Source: Acanthosoma haemorrhoidale (taxonomy: Eukaryota; Arthropoda; Insecta; Hemiptera; Acanthosomatidae). Taken from it: a DNA stretch of 64,000 nt. Every line of letters begins with the position of its first letter. Within the stretch, counting starts at the first letter, position 1. The notes under the pieces are model-generated. The model searched no databases and had not been told where the DNA came from. It saw only the letters and a list, made by a program, of their open reading frames with translations. This document shows positions 47,294-58,649 of this stretch, one piece after another. A program made the position numbers and the translations under genes. Location of the stretch: assembly GCA_930367205.1 (NCBI GenBank), contig OV884011.1, positions 43,227,754 to 43,291,753 of the forward strand, given 5' to 3'.

Positions 47294-47584
47294 GCCTCAC
47301 CCACCATACTCGCCCGATATTGCGCCATCGGATTTCCGTTAATTCCAATCGCTAAAAATTTGAAAATTCGGAAGATGTCCAAAATGCCATCTCCAGATAT
47401 TTTCCACAAAAACCAATTGATTTTTATCGATTCGGCATTGAAAATTTGTACACTAGATGGCAAAAAGTTGCTGATAACGAGGGTGATTACATCATTGATT
47501 AAAAACAAAAACTTGTTAAAAATGTATTTTTTGACTTTAATATAAAAAAAAAACGACATCACTTTCCGGTCCCCCTAATATCAT
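47294..47584 (+). pseudogene. Mariner transposase C-terminal third, plus copy
   Basis: Begins at PHPPYSPDIAPSDF (the third catalytic D) and continues with SEDVQNAISRYF, YTRWQKVADNEGDYIID and a 3' terminal repeat. It aligns with the minus copy over about 290 bp. Frameshifted near 47345-47375. The junction with the minus copy is near 47291-47295, where the GDEKW block of one strand meets the PHPPYSPD block of the other. Confidence 0.88.
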
Positions 47585-49250
47585 ATGTCTTCCTGTGTCT
47601 GAGTACACAAACGTAACAGTACCGAAAATAGTGACAGAGTCGAACTTGGGAACCCTGCCGTACCAAGTATGAAATCGCCGCATAAAATATGGTAACACAA
47701 GTTGATATACCAAAAAATAAACTTTGGAGAGCCAGATGCCTCTTTTAACGAAAGGTTAATCCTATAACACTGAAGTTAACGATCATAAGTTTATAACAGA
47801 AGCAAATCTTATCTGCCGAATAGTTTTTAAAACATTTTTACAGTCAACATTGTTCACCTTGTATGGATGTGATCATGAAAGATTTCATTACATGTCAAAT
47901 TACTGAACAAGTATTACTATATTGACTGGTTTGGTTTTAAATTCAATTTCATAATTCTCTGTGACTTCTCAGACTCAATTTAACTTGCGCTTATTCGAAT
48001 TCCGCTCCGCTAAGATTGAATTTTCTTAATTAAATAGAGAAGCTTAATTGAAAGCTGACATTTTAATAATTGTAGGAATTTAGTGCTGCTTCAAGACAAG
48101 CCATAAGACAATCCAACTACTCGCCATAAGATGCTTTGAATAAATTGAGCATGATGGGCTATATATTAAAGCATCTCATATAAAGCCCGGATTTATATCA
48201 ATATTAGAGCCTACTTGTTCTATTTTAATAGAACTTAAACATTTCAACTGAGAATAGTTTGAACGTTTCCTTGTGGCGCTGAAATTTCTTCAGGGATATT
48301 TTATCAACGAAACGTTTACGGAGGAAGTGGAGGAAAAGAAGAGGGCTGTGCCGAATTCCACGGGGAATCCGAAATAGCCTCGTTCCAAATCTAGAAACCG
48401 GCGCTTGTAGCAGATTTCCGGAAACTTCCTGGCCGCCCGTGTCTAAGATTAGAAATTGAGACGAACCGCCTGTGCCCCTCGCGGATACCTAAGTGCCTCT
48501 TCAATAATATATAATCGCACCAGTGAATACACTTATGCAATTATGCACATGAACCTTTCGTCCCGCATTTTTGGGATTTGGGGGATGCAATGTAGGTCAA
48601 TTAGAGATAAATACTAATTGACCATTATGATAAATGATTAGGGCTAATCACTATCATATTTTTTATATGCGACCTCACATACGTCCTGAGAACAATATTT
48701 CTCATAATATCAAGGGTACACCCCCTACCTAGCAGATCCAACATCGATCTACATACTTCCCATGAAAAAAGTATCTTGCTGATGCCGAATATTTACTATC
48801 TAAATCCACGGGAAAGAATATATCCTAGTCTGCCTGTGCTGTCTGATTGCTGTCTTACAAATAGCTTAATGGATCTGAAAATCTTGGAGCATATTCCACA
48901 CCTCGAAATACTCTAACAGAAATTACTAAGAAATACATGAAAAAAAAAAACCGACTTTACCCTGCTTTTATTATTTATATTTATTTATTATATTTTATAT
49001 TTATGATATATATATTTTAAACATGAGCCAATCAGAATTTTAAGGGTATATTGAACGTTTGGGAATATGTTGATTATACCTTGATTAAAATAATATAAAA
49101 GGAAGTGTAAAAAAAAACCGATCACGTTATACTTTTAAGTTTTTTCATATGTCTGCTTTTGAGTTCTGATTTTCTTTTTTTTTCTGTAGCTTTTAGGGAA
49201 TTTAGAGATGGCATCATAATGTTAATGCACTATAACCGAATCTAATGGGT
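47585..49250. other. Non-coding stretch
   Basis: AT-rich apart from a GC-richer piece at 48280-48490 without a recognisable frame. No gene supported. Confidence 0.5.
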
Positions 49251-49265
49251 TTATTTTTCTTACAG

Positions 49266-49609
49266 GAATACAAGGAATAGATCTACTAAGAAGGGCTAAG
49301 GAGAAGCGAGTTGAGCTAAGAGAGGAATCTCATCATAGATCCCCTACCCGGCTCCATACCGTTAAGATGTGTAACTGTACACTGTTACTGACTCAAAGGC
49401 CTCAGTGTCATAATTCGCTGGAACAATGGTCCGGGATAATGGTACATAATTCCCCTGCTCGGTTGGAACAATTAGCACCTGCCTGTATTGTATTTAATTG
49501 GTACAAACTGTTATGCAAGCGTGAGGGGATCTACAATGGTGCTTCTGCAAAGGCCACGGGTCTGCCATTCAGCGGGCACCCATTTAAGGAGATCGCCGGC
49601 CGGTGGTGA
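49266..49609 (+). CDS. Candidate terminal exon, unknown protein
   Basis: A good acceptor (TTTATTTTTCTTACAG, ending at 49265) opens a single frame of 113 codons to TGA at 49607-49609. It reads IQGIDLLRRAKEKRVELREE at the start, then HTVKMCNCTLLLTQRPQCH, and ends HPFKEIAGRW. The first 30 residues are charged and helix-like. The remainder has five cysteines without a pattern that I recognise. Codons look less AT-biased than flanking DNA. No upstream exon or AATAAA close downstream is identified, so it could be a terminal coding exon, a long non-coding RNA exon or a decayed repeat. Confidence 0.3.
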
Positions 49610-50139
49610 GGCAACACCCTCCTAATCACTTTTGACCGTGTTTTCATATCAAAAACGATCCCAATTACGTTACTAAAATGACTCATTAATAATGAATAAG
49701 TAAATTGTATGTTCCGACAAAGCAAAAACGGTAGTCTGTGGTAACGGTACACAAGTTTGCTAGATGCTGGTACTCAGCTGTGATACAAGTACAAGTACTC
49801 GATAGTCTGTAAAAAGTCAAATGAAAACAAACTTCGAGTCGCTTGGTATGCCATTGTCTCCATACACGTCCAATTAAGGGTTCCGGTACGGTTGCCAAAA
49901 CACTTTCAATCGTAGAGATGATACTGCTGAGTATGAAACAAAAGTATTTCTTTTTTCTTTTTTTTATTACTAGTTTATAGACCTTTTTCATGGTGATGGT
50001 TTTATTTTAAGCGTCATCAAGTCATCATAATGCACTCACTCTAAAAAAACAGTGATTGACTTTAAATTGCAAACACGGGGCTAACGACAGTTTTAACAAC
50101 AGAAACATAAACAAATTACTTATTCTTAATCAAGACGCG
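49610..50139. other. Non-coding stretch
   Basis: Open minus-strand frames (49531-49752, 49686-49991) show no domain. Otherwise AT-rich. Confidence 0.45.
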
Positions 50140-50375
50140 AAGGTCTTTGATTTGATATCCAACTCCAAATTAAAGAAAATTTTTAATATCAAGCAATTAG
50201 TTATTATAGTTATTTAATGACACTTGATATTGTTTTATGAAATAGTTGCATTTTTCAAGCCTTCCTTATGCCAAGTGGTACCTCCTTGTAAGATTGCATG
50301 TAATGTAAAACAGGAGATTCACAGACAGACGACGGATACATAGGCGAAAATATAAGGGTTTCCGGTTTAGAAGGA
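50140..50375 (+). repeat. Dispersed repeat R5, copy 2
   Basis: Aligns with 44086-44295: GGTCTTTGATTTGATATCC, AATGACACTTGATATTGTTT, then ACAGACAGACGACGG and GGGTTTCCGG near the end. An inverted third member is at 54480-54700. Confidence 0.6.
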
Positions 50376-52538
50376 AAACGATATGACCAAAAAAAAATTA
50401 GTGTTTCCACTGATCTGACAGAGAGAATCGACAGTCATTGCGATCTGTTTCTTTATTGCACAGGCACTTTCATAAGGGTAGGATCCAACAGAGGTAACGG
50501 CCAACAATTTAACAATGTGTCAGCAGGTACCAACGGTTGCTGTGCAATCCACACATTAACCCTCACAGTGCCGAGGACGCAAAAGGTGAAGCCCAACTGG
50601 CCGGGACCATCTCGCTGCCTGCCTGGATAAAAGCCCCCCCCCCCATCACGAAAAAACGTCACTTTTCCTTGAAACTAAGGAAAAGGTTCATTCTCATTTA
50701 ATAATTTGGACTTCGAACCTCTGATGATTTTGAGCAAATTATTAGTTTCTTTTTTTACTAATAATTTACTTTTAACTTCTTTTTTAATTAATCTTCTTTG
50801 TTCAGAATGTGTTTCAATATGATACATATGCCTCACGAGCGATGATATGAAAAGGAAGAGTAAACGGTCGGAAGTGAAGAACGCAAAGCCTAAGGAGAAA
50901 AACAGCTTGGCTTACGAATGGTTTACGCCCTTTGCCTCATAAAATGGAAATACCGGAGAGATTTTCGTTCCTCCGAACACGCAAGTGTTAACGCTGTTTT
51001 CAAACAAAGAAAAAATGTGTGAAGACCAATTATTTATGCGCGAAATACTCAGATAATGCAGGTTTTTGTATTGAGAACTTCCGTTTTATCAGGAATATTC
51101 ATAATTCCCTAACTATCATTTTGTTCAAATATTTATGTTTTTATAATTTAATCTGAATATGTAAAAAATTATTAAAATTGTTATTTCATATAATATACAT
51201 AGTTATACTAGATTTAGTATAAGAATTTTTTTTTTTTCCACATTTTTCTTTTATAACATTAGAATTTAAAGTTTACACGATGCAGACACATTTATAAGTT
51301 TATAGTAGTGTAAGATCTATTCATTGTAATATAGGAACTTTATTTTCTAAATAAATTTCATTATTTTGAATTCATAACACACACAATGTATACAAATTAG
51401 TTTGAGTTTGAATTTTTTATTATTTTATTATTTTCTTTGTGCCCCAGTCTATTTGTGATCCTAGCTAAAAATTTGACCATAACAGTAAACCATTATCTAA
51501 AGGCTACTTAAAGATGGGATTATTCAGAATATTTGGATTAATGGTTTCATAAGCATAATGCAAGTGATTATTTGAAAGAAAAGATCCCATTTGTAACATA
51601 ATACATTTATAACAGATAATATTTGAATTTTTTCGAACTTCAAAATTCAAAGAAAGTTTTACCTTATTGAGTTCAAATCATTGGAAAAATAAAAGTTTTT
51701 TCAGCACAATCGATTTTTGATCGCAACATTTGCTGCTTTGGCCACAGAGGAAAACGTTATTTTCTGTTGAAAATAATTTTCTTACATTTCAAATGCAAAA
51801 CTATAATTTTTTTTATAAATAAATTAGAAAGCTTCACTGGAAGAAACACGAAATAGGCCCTGGCTCTGAAAGGGAAAACAACACTCAACGTGCCATCGCG
51901 ATGAACAGTTTTTATGACTATTGGTAATTAAAGAGGACTTAGATCCGAACTAATATTGATATTGACTGGTTGATTTATTGTAATACTATCTGAGAAGTAT
52001 AAGTAAGAATGTCCGTTAAAAGAAGCCCACCTTCAGTCGTACAAGAAAGCGGAAGCTCGCAACGTTCACATCCTATTAATTCACGGTTTAATTTCCTACT
52101 TCCGGTTCGTACCTGCAATTAGGTTTCTTCCGGGCTCACACTTAACCGATCCCCCGCTGACTTGATTCTTCCACTGCACTTACAGCCCACTTCCATACGT
52201 TAAACATTGCAAAAGCAAATATTTCAAAAGAATTTCACTTAATAAGATCGAATCCAGGTTAATAAGGCTGGCAGTTCATTAGTCACCCGAATATATACTG
52301 TGATAGGTGACTAGGGGAAAGGTTACCCGGGTTAATCGAAAACCAAGGGTAATCAATTGACACTCATTATTTTAGCAACCCCGAATCATACTTGTAAGTT
52401 TCGCAATCGAATTTTTCGATAAGATTTTGAATTAACATTATCTCACGATATCAATGTTCCACTTATTACAGATACGTGGTAAAAATATTCTAATAACGTG
52501 TTTTAAGAATTGAAAAATGAACATAAGTTAAAAAAATA
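50376..52538. other. Non-coding stretch
   Basis: AT-rich, C-run at 50634-50644 and T-run near 51227-51238. No gene supported. Confidence 0.5.
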
Positions 52539-52727
52539 ATGAATATCAAAAATCTCGAAACCTCAGGAGTCCCTTTTGCAAATGCAGCAATTATAATAAA
52601 GCCTTTATTTGGCAACGATCCGGAAGGGAGAGGCTATTCTTTCGAACAGGTATCAGCCGATGGTCTGTCCGTTTGTGTGTTCTACGACAGAGACTATAAA
52701 AATGATATGATCGAACTGAAATTTTAA
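52539..52727 (+). CDS. 62-codon ATG frame, unknown
   Basis: Starts MNIKNLETSGVPFANAAIII and continues KPLFGNDPEGRGYSFEQVSA up to DMIELKF and a stop. Composition, with G, P and charged residues spread evenly, is more like a real protein than most frames here, and the DNA is less AT-rich than its flanks. No family recognised. It may be an exon fragment or part of a decayed mobile element. A DNA transposon lies 130 bp downstream. Confidence 0.25.
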   Translation: MNIKNLETSGVPFANAAIIIKPLFGNDPEGRGYSFEQVSADGLSVCVFYDRDYKNDMIELKF

Positions 52728-52859
52728 AGACATATTTAAGATAACCCCGTCAACGCTTTATATGTATTAGTTAAGATATAATCAAGGGAAGTATAAAAAA
52801 AAATGTACGAGAAAAAATAAAACAAGTTTATATTTATGAATTTGGGTTTGAGTGGATTA

Positions 52860-52939
52860 CAGATGGGTCCAAAAAAATGTATCCACTGTTTAAAAGTCCA
52901 TAACTTGCAAACTAATTGACGGAGTTGTCTCATTTTTGG
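52860..52939 (+). repeat. Left 80-bp terminal inverted repeat
   Basis: Ends inward at CTCATTTTTGG. Matches the right TIR with 5 mismatches. Confidence 0.95.
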
Positions 52940-53063
52940 TAGTGTAATAGTTTGTAGTTCCGGCAATCGCCATACAAGCGTTGTATTGCGTTGTTTTGTT
53001 TTGTCAGATGACAGTCGCCAGATAGTGCTTTATTGTTAGTTGTACCTTGTTACTCGAGTAAAC

Positions 53064-53561
53064 ATGGCTGGCGTAAGGCTTACATTTGATGAAAGGAAGT
53101 CTGTTTTAAAGTGGTATTTTAAGTACGAAAACATTAATGAGGTTCAACGGCAATGGCGAAATGTGTATTAAACAGAGCCACCGACACGTTTAACGATTCG
53201 TCACATTCGAGACAAATTTGAAGCCGAAGGCTTTGTTAAAGATGTACACAAACAACGATCTGGACGACCTGTAACAGTAACAAGTCCATTTAACTCCCAT
53301 CTTGTGTTACAACAATTCACTCGCTCACCACAGAAGTCTATGAGTCAGTGTGCCCATGAAACTGGAGTGAGTCGCTCAAGTGTTCGGCGAATTTTGAAGA
53401 CAGCAAAGTGGAAGTGCTACATCCCAAGATTGCTACACGCAATGAACGAGGACGACCCAGATCGTAGAATGGAGTACAGCGAGTGGTTTAATAACATGGT
53501 GCGCAACGATGAAGAGTTTGCAGAGATGATTGTGTGGTCTGAGTTTGTGTGTGGATGTTAA
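53064..53561 (+). pseudogene. Transposase DNA-binding domain remnant (helix-turn-helix, catalytic part lost)
   Basis: ATG at 53064 (AACATGG) opens one frame of 165 codons that is interrupted only by a single TAA at codon 36 (53169-53171). It reads MAGVRLTFDERKSVLKWYFK, then PPTRLTIRHIRDKFEAEG, then QRSGRPVTV, then FTRSPQKSMSQCAHETGVSR (second helix-turn-helix), then IPRLLHAMNEDDPDRRMEY up to IVWSEF. In related transposases (with the DUF4817-type N-terminus) IVWSDEA begins the catalytic domain with its first D. Here it reads IVWSEFVCGC-stop, so the D and everything after it are absent. This is a two-helix-turn-helix DNA-binding module without a catalytic part. Confidence 0.92.
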
Positions 53562-53622
53562 TGGTGACCATTTCGAACACCTACAGTGATACCTTTAAGT
53601 TAGACTTTAAGCTACACTTTCG

Positions 53623-53702
53623 CCAAAAATGAGACAACTCCGTCGATTAGTTTGCAATTTATGGACTGTTAAGCAGTGGATACATTTTTTTGGACCCCTC
53701 TG
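53623..53702 (-). repeat. Right 80-bp terminal inverted repeat
   Basis: Inverted partner of 52860-52939, followed directly by TA (53703-53704). Confidence 0.95.
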
Positions 53703-53704
53703 TA

Positions 53705-54479
53705 TTTGTGGTAAAGGATTTGGTCAAACGAAGAAGGTTGTTAGATTTTCATCAAATTGATTCACGGAAAAGGTTTCAACATTCTTTGCATGAATTTAAG
53801 CAAAACCTTAAATATGTGGTAAGCAAATATCTTACTTCCGTGCTCAACCATTTCACAATAGAACATGCCAAGCAATCGCAAGAGAGTATGGGAAAGGACA
53901 TACTAGACTGACTCAAATGCAAATTACTCTCGATCACAAACTGTCAAGGAGAGCGATGATGAACATAGCTGAGTGCGGTAAATTAAGAACTACTTGTCAG
54001 AGAATCGAAAAACCAGAACGACTTAAATCATGAAGAAAAATAATTCCATCAAAACAAGATTTCCTGACTAGTTGGCGAATTGGCTACCACCATACAATTA
54101 TACCGCAAATAGTATTTGCTACTCATCGTCAAATAAAGATTATTTGAAAAAAAAAACCTTACATACTTGGCTGAACCACATTCGAACCAACGCGCAGTCA
54201 TGCGAGAATGTAACATTTAATGTTAGGTTGTTTTTCCACATGATCTTCAAATTAAAGAAAATATTCCAGAATATAAACTTTTGATTGTATGCTGTTTTTT
54301 TGTTTGGCAGGTTGGTGCCTCTTGGGGCATCGTAAAATTGTTATTGTTGTTGACCATTACCTCTGTCGTAACGTACCCTTCCCAGTGTGCCAGCGCAATG
54401 AAGAAATAAATTACAATGGTTGTCCATTCCTCATGTCGATCTGAGAAATGCCGCTTTTTAGGGTTTAGTAACTGTTTTC
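53705..54479 (+). other. Stretch with decayed frames of unknown origin
   Basis: Flanking the transposon, plus-strand frames read HEFKQNLKYVVSKYLTSVLN (to 53911) and, in another frame up to 54032, GHTRLTQMQITLDHKLSRRA followed by MMNIAECGKLRTTCQ. They could be the remains of one protein split by frameshifts. No family is recognised, and no ATG begins the first frame. Confidence 0.2.
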
Positions 54480-54700
54480 AAGGCGGGAAACCACAGTACT
54501 TTCACCTGTGTGTCTGTCTGTATCTTCAAGTCTCAGTCAGTCTCACCTTCAAACTGGGGATGTGACATTTTTCCTCCCATTTGATATAAGCTATACATGA
54601 AAAATATAGTCATCTTCATAAAACTTAATTAATTATTTAGTGAGCTCCTATTAAAAAATACTAATTTTCCAATAATTTTGATAAAGGCATTTTAGAGATA
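54480..54700 (-). repeat. Dispersed repeat R5, copy 3 (inverted)
   Basis: On the minus strand it reads GTTTTATGAAGATGACTATATTTTTCA, continuing TATATCAAATGGGAGG up to CAGACAGACACACAGG. These are the same blocks as at 44086-44295 and 50140-50375. Confidence 0.5.
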
Positions 54701-55135
54701 TTGACGCCCTGATAAATGGCGTTTTGTTACGTTTTAGACTGTAATTACAAAAAATCATTAGCAAGAAGCATAAGTGGACTATAATTAGTAAAGGAGAAGA
54801 ACGCGGTCGGAATTCGGGTGTGTCCCATTAAATTGTTCATTTAAGGATCTACATTTTTTATTTGTTCACACACACGTAGAGAATAAAATTTGGTAGATAA
54901 TTTATGCGAAATATGTGTGGAAAATGGCGAGGCGAGTTATGTTGGGATCAATTGAGAATACACGATGCACGAAATCAAAATATACTCACTCCGGGTACGA
55001 TATAGAGCTTGAATCAGTAATTGGCGGACCGGGAAGGTAGGACGAAGGAGGTTGGGAAACAAAACAATCCGAAAATAAAGGAGCGGTTGTGGAAGTGGAA
55101 ATGACGTCAGCCTATCTCCTGAGACTTCCTATAGC
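54701..55135. other. Non-coding stretch
   Basis: AT-rich, no gene recognised. Confidence 0.45.
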
Positions 55136-55442
55136 GTGTTGAGTCAGCCACGCCTCGCTGTCTTGCCCAGTGGAAGTTGCTATAATCAAGGCATTATTCT
55201 CACATGGCATATTATACCTGTGAAAGAAATAGACAATTTCGTAGGTCTTTTCATATTTATTAATATAAATCAACAATGGAAAGGGCAGAACAGAAATGTT
55301 GAGTCGCAAGCGGGCGTCAACAAACAGGTGGCCATCGAGGATGAAGTCTCAAATGTTTGGGACCAAGAGGAAAGAGAAGAGGAGGATGACTGCGGACAAG
55401 AGGGATTCAAGTAAGGAAGAACGTCAATCGAAGGAGGAATAG
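55136..55442 (+). other. Purine-rich block with two overlapping open frames
   Basis: One frame (55136-55414, opening at GTG) ends in an acidic run (EEREEEDDCGQEG). A second frame with ATG at 55296 and stop at 55440-55442 gives 48 residues very rich in K and R (MLSRKRASTNRWPS..., ending SKEERQSKEE). Both arise from a purine-rich tract. A donor-like CAA|GTAAGG at about 55408-55416 is the only splice hint. Unknown; possibly an exon of a charged protein. Confidence 0.2.
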
Positions 55443-58222
55443 GATCAGAATAGGCATAGCTAAGGCAACAGCATCAACTACGAACTTTTTGTTTTTTCAA
55501 GCATATAATAAAGGAAATAATGATAGTAGAACACGAAGAACTAACATCACGATTTACGACTGAGTTTATTAAACATTAATTAAATGATTGTGAAAAAAAC
55601 ACTCAGATTTTTCATCAAATACGCTCCACTATGTCTGTACAATCATCACATTCATTGAAAATCGGCTTTTCAGCCCAAGTTGACAAAGCGGGCGGGCACT
55701 TTCGGAAAGGTATATTCCGACGGAACAACCCACTCAGTTTACAACGGCCGGAAACATGCAATGGAATAGAAACTTTAAAACATATGGCAAGAAATTATAG
55801 CGAAACAGAAGTGGACAGAACCCCAGGAAATATTTCCCCGTCTGAATGAATGTGCTCTTCGATCTTAAGTGGAATTAGCTAGCACAGAGGCCGCTACACT
55901 CAAGCTCTTCTTGTATTTACAATCAACTTACAATGGATCGGTTCAATCAGTGACGATTGTGATCAAATTGTTTGTGATGGGATTTGCACAAAGTAGGTAA
56001 GCTGTAATATTGTGCTAGTAATATAATGTAAACCAAGTGGAACCGAACATGCAACAAGCGTTCGGCGTATTGTTGCGATCGTTACTAGTCCTTAAGCAGG
56101 AAGTGATAATGCCGGGTACTGACTTGTGTCGTTGTGGATTCGCCTAAAGTGTAAATATGCCGATTGAGCTCCAACTCCAAGGCAATGCATTAACGAGGAA
56201 ACATTTCCTTACTCGCAGTATGGATATCCATCGATACTAGTGGATTCGGCTGCGATCATTGCGATCATTCAAGTCAATTCGAGGTTTAAGTTTGCAGGTA
56301 TAAATTAGGCGTAAAGCTAATATCGTTTACTCCCTCTTGCCGTCTATGGTTTGTGTAAGCCCAAACTGTATGTCTTTCCGTGTCATTATTAATAATACTT
56401 TGTAGACTGAACCGGATAAAAAAATCAAATTGATAGTGGAACGAAGACAGCGTCAGGATCCGACCAACGGTTTCTTCAACCCTAGCGCGAGCCTCCATCA
56501 TTGGTGACCATGTGCCGCAGCTCTTAGTTTTTCTGACTGCACACAGTCACTTCTTCAACAGTTCCATCTGTGCTCCGGGCCTAACACGTGGTCCCCTGCT
56601 TTTAATCTCTTTTGTCCTGATCCTTAAAAGATTACAGTGGCGCGATCTTAACGCCTGGCTAATCGTTCCGGATGGTTTATAGATCAAAGCGATTAGCTGA
56701 ACTTTTTTCTGTAATATCCGGCTGTATAAATGATTCAATTCAAACTGGTATTTTATAATTCTACCTTAAAAAATAAATAAATAAGAAAGCTCTCAGACGA
56801 GCGATGAGTTTTATCAAAATCTGTTTTATTGCAGTTATTTAGTAAATCTCGTAAGGACTTCCTCATGGCATAGGTTAGTAGAATGCGGAGAAGCTGTTTT
56901 TTACAACCGGTTGTTTGTTCAATATACAAGTGCATATTTGACGCTTTACTTGTTTTTCCTTGTCTGATAGCACAGTTACATGTCACTCAATGAAGCATGT
57001 CACTTATTGAAATTTCTTCTATATACCCTCCCAAAATATTTTTTTTTTTTAAGTTTATTTTTGCGTGTTTTTAACTATCGCATAAAACGACAAGCCTTTA
57101 ATGGTTGAGTAGTGGCTTGATAAACCTCAAATAGTTTTAATAAAACAAACACAGCACAGCCTGAGGACTTTTGAATAAACATTTAAACTTTCAGAACGAT
57201 TAAATGATTTTTACAGACAATCATCCCGTTCTTGTCTGAAAGTAGAGCCTCTTCCACCGGATTAGAAATTCAAATAAATACTTACTTATGACTTCTTAGC
57301 TATATTTCACATTTTAACGAAGCAGAAATATTCCAAAGATTTTAATTTGTCATCATTTGCGTCACTTACAACATCATATCTGTTGTAATCTACTCACAAG
57401 AGTCATCATACAGAAATATTTTGATAAATGCACTACAAAACAGTAATAAATAAATAGATAAAAAAAAAACCGTCCGGTTTGCATACTCGACGGCAGGATA
57501 ACGTCTTTAAGGGGATAAACTATTATCAGAAAAATATACAAAGTATCTGTAGCTACGTTCAATGTTGTTCAGTGATCTCAAGTACCTGCATGTAATGAAG
57601 AATTTCAAATCAAACCTTTATCACGCTCCTGATAGCCCGATTTCCTGTTACGTCGATCATTTTTATTGCCGTGGATTTTCGCTAGGAATTTAATCTGATC
57701 TGATCCAAAGAGACGAATTTACAAAACTTATATTGGGTAAATCTTCCAGATTAAATTTATTGATCTGAAGACAGGAAAAAAAAAGGTGTCTCCATAATGA
57801 GGACACACTGTGATTGATTATATAAGGAGCGTTTATAGACTTTTAAAAGGAATCAAAATTAAAAAAAAAAAAAGATGGATCACAATATTTGCGCATAGCA
57901 AATCAACATTGATCACTCATCCGCAATAGTATAAACACTTTTCCACAAGTTAGAAATTGTAGTTAAAAAAGAGAAGAAAATTTATTTGTATTGTATTTAT
58001 TTATTTATGTATATTTAACAATATCGGCTATTAGCTATTTTACTTTCTGATTTGAAGAACAAATACTACGAAATAAGGGGGAAAATGCCTAGCTCAGCCA
58101 ACTCACTAAATCTTAAGACGGAAATCCCCGTCATAAATTTTTTAATTCTATGAATCAGGATTGAAAAAAAAAAAAAAAAAATCATAACATTAAATACACG
58201 CTGTAAAGGTTCATTACCCTCC
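55443..58222. other. Non-coding stretch
   Basis: Short frames (for example 55631-55849, starting MSVQSSHSLKIGFSAQVDKA) show no domain. Homopolymer runs near 57862, 58162. No gene supported. Confidence 0.45.
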
Positions 58223-58642
58223 TTAAGACCTGGCAGGGTGTGTTATCTATAGGTTAGTCTATAACAAAAATTAGCAAATGAAATACAACCAAGAAGTAAA
58301 ATATGTATCTATCCAGAATAAAATGTACGTATTTTGGGTAATAAATTGGTCTTGGAATTTATCGTTATATTTGTGGGTTTCTTGAGAGCGGGGGGGGGGG
58401 GTCTATATATATTTATTTGATTTTTAAAATTCAAAAATGAAACTGTTGCTATACCTATAAAGCATAACATAAGCATGTTTAGAAAAGGATGATTGGTTAT
58501 TTTGTTGAAAATCGGCTGCTGAAAGTAATTGTTATAAGGATGGAGTCGTATCTTGGGGACATTTAATGATCACACGAAGACCATTATTACGTGTGATGGA
58601 AATTAAACAAAAAACAGTTTACACTCATTATTCACATTCAAA
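58223..58642 (+). repeat. 420-bp tandem block, unit 1
   Basis: Starts TTAAGACCTGGCAGGGTG and ends CACATTCAAA. It contains a G12 run near 58390-58401. Followed after 7 nt by unit 2, which is identical by eye apart from the G-run length. No open frame or transposon signature inside. Confidence 0.97.
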
Positions 58643-58649
58643 TTACACA

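Larger units (their letters stand above)
46663..47584. mobile_element. Inverted pair of mariner 3' halves (palindrome)
   Basis: Two copies of the 3' part of one mariner element lie in opposite orientation and both end outward. The outer ends carry the same terminal sequence: ATGATATTA(T)GGGGACCGG at 46663, and its complement CCGGTCCCCCTAATATCAT ending at 47584. The arms (46663-46954 and 47294-47584) match along their length with scattered differences. The 339-bp centre belongs only to the minus-strand copy. No 5' terminal repeat is seen. It probably arose by a rearrangement between two nested or adjacent copies, or by aberrant transposition of sister copies. Confidence 0.88.
52860..53702 (+). 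mobile_element. Tc1/mariner-type element with 80-bp TIRs and catalytic domain deleted
   Basis: The element is 843 bp long and starts CAGATGGGTCC (right end, inverted: CAGAGGGGTCC). Left TIR 52860-52939 and right TIR 53623-53702 differ at 5 of 80 positions. TA flanks both ends (52858-52859 and 53703-53704), the target duplication expected for the Tc1/mariner superfamily. Inside is the N-terminal DNA-binding part of a transposase (53064-53561), and the catalytic part is gone. It is therefore a non-autonomous deletion derivative that a related full-length element could have moved. Confidence 0.93.

Noticed and set aside
47113..47562. A 149-codon minus-strand open frame across the mariner palindrome
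   Set aside because: It is the antisense of the plus copy fused to the sense of the minus copy, a by-product of the inverted structure and not a gene.
50704..50740. CTGATGATTTTGAGC as a third hammerhead-like core
   Set aside because: No hairpin followed by GAAA at the required place.
53690..53911. Open frame running out of the right transposon TIR
   Set aside because: It opens at TTG inside the TIR; the fusion is accidental. The part after the TIR is noted as unknown decayed sequence.
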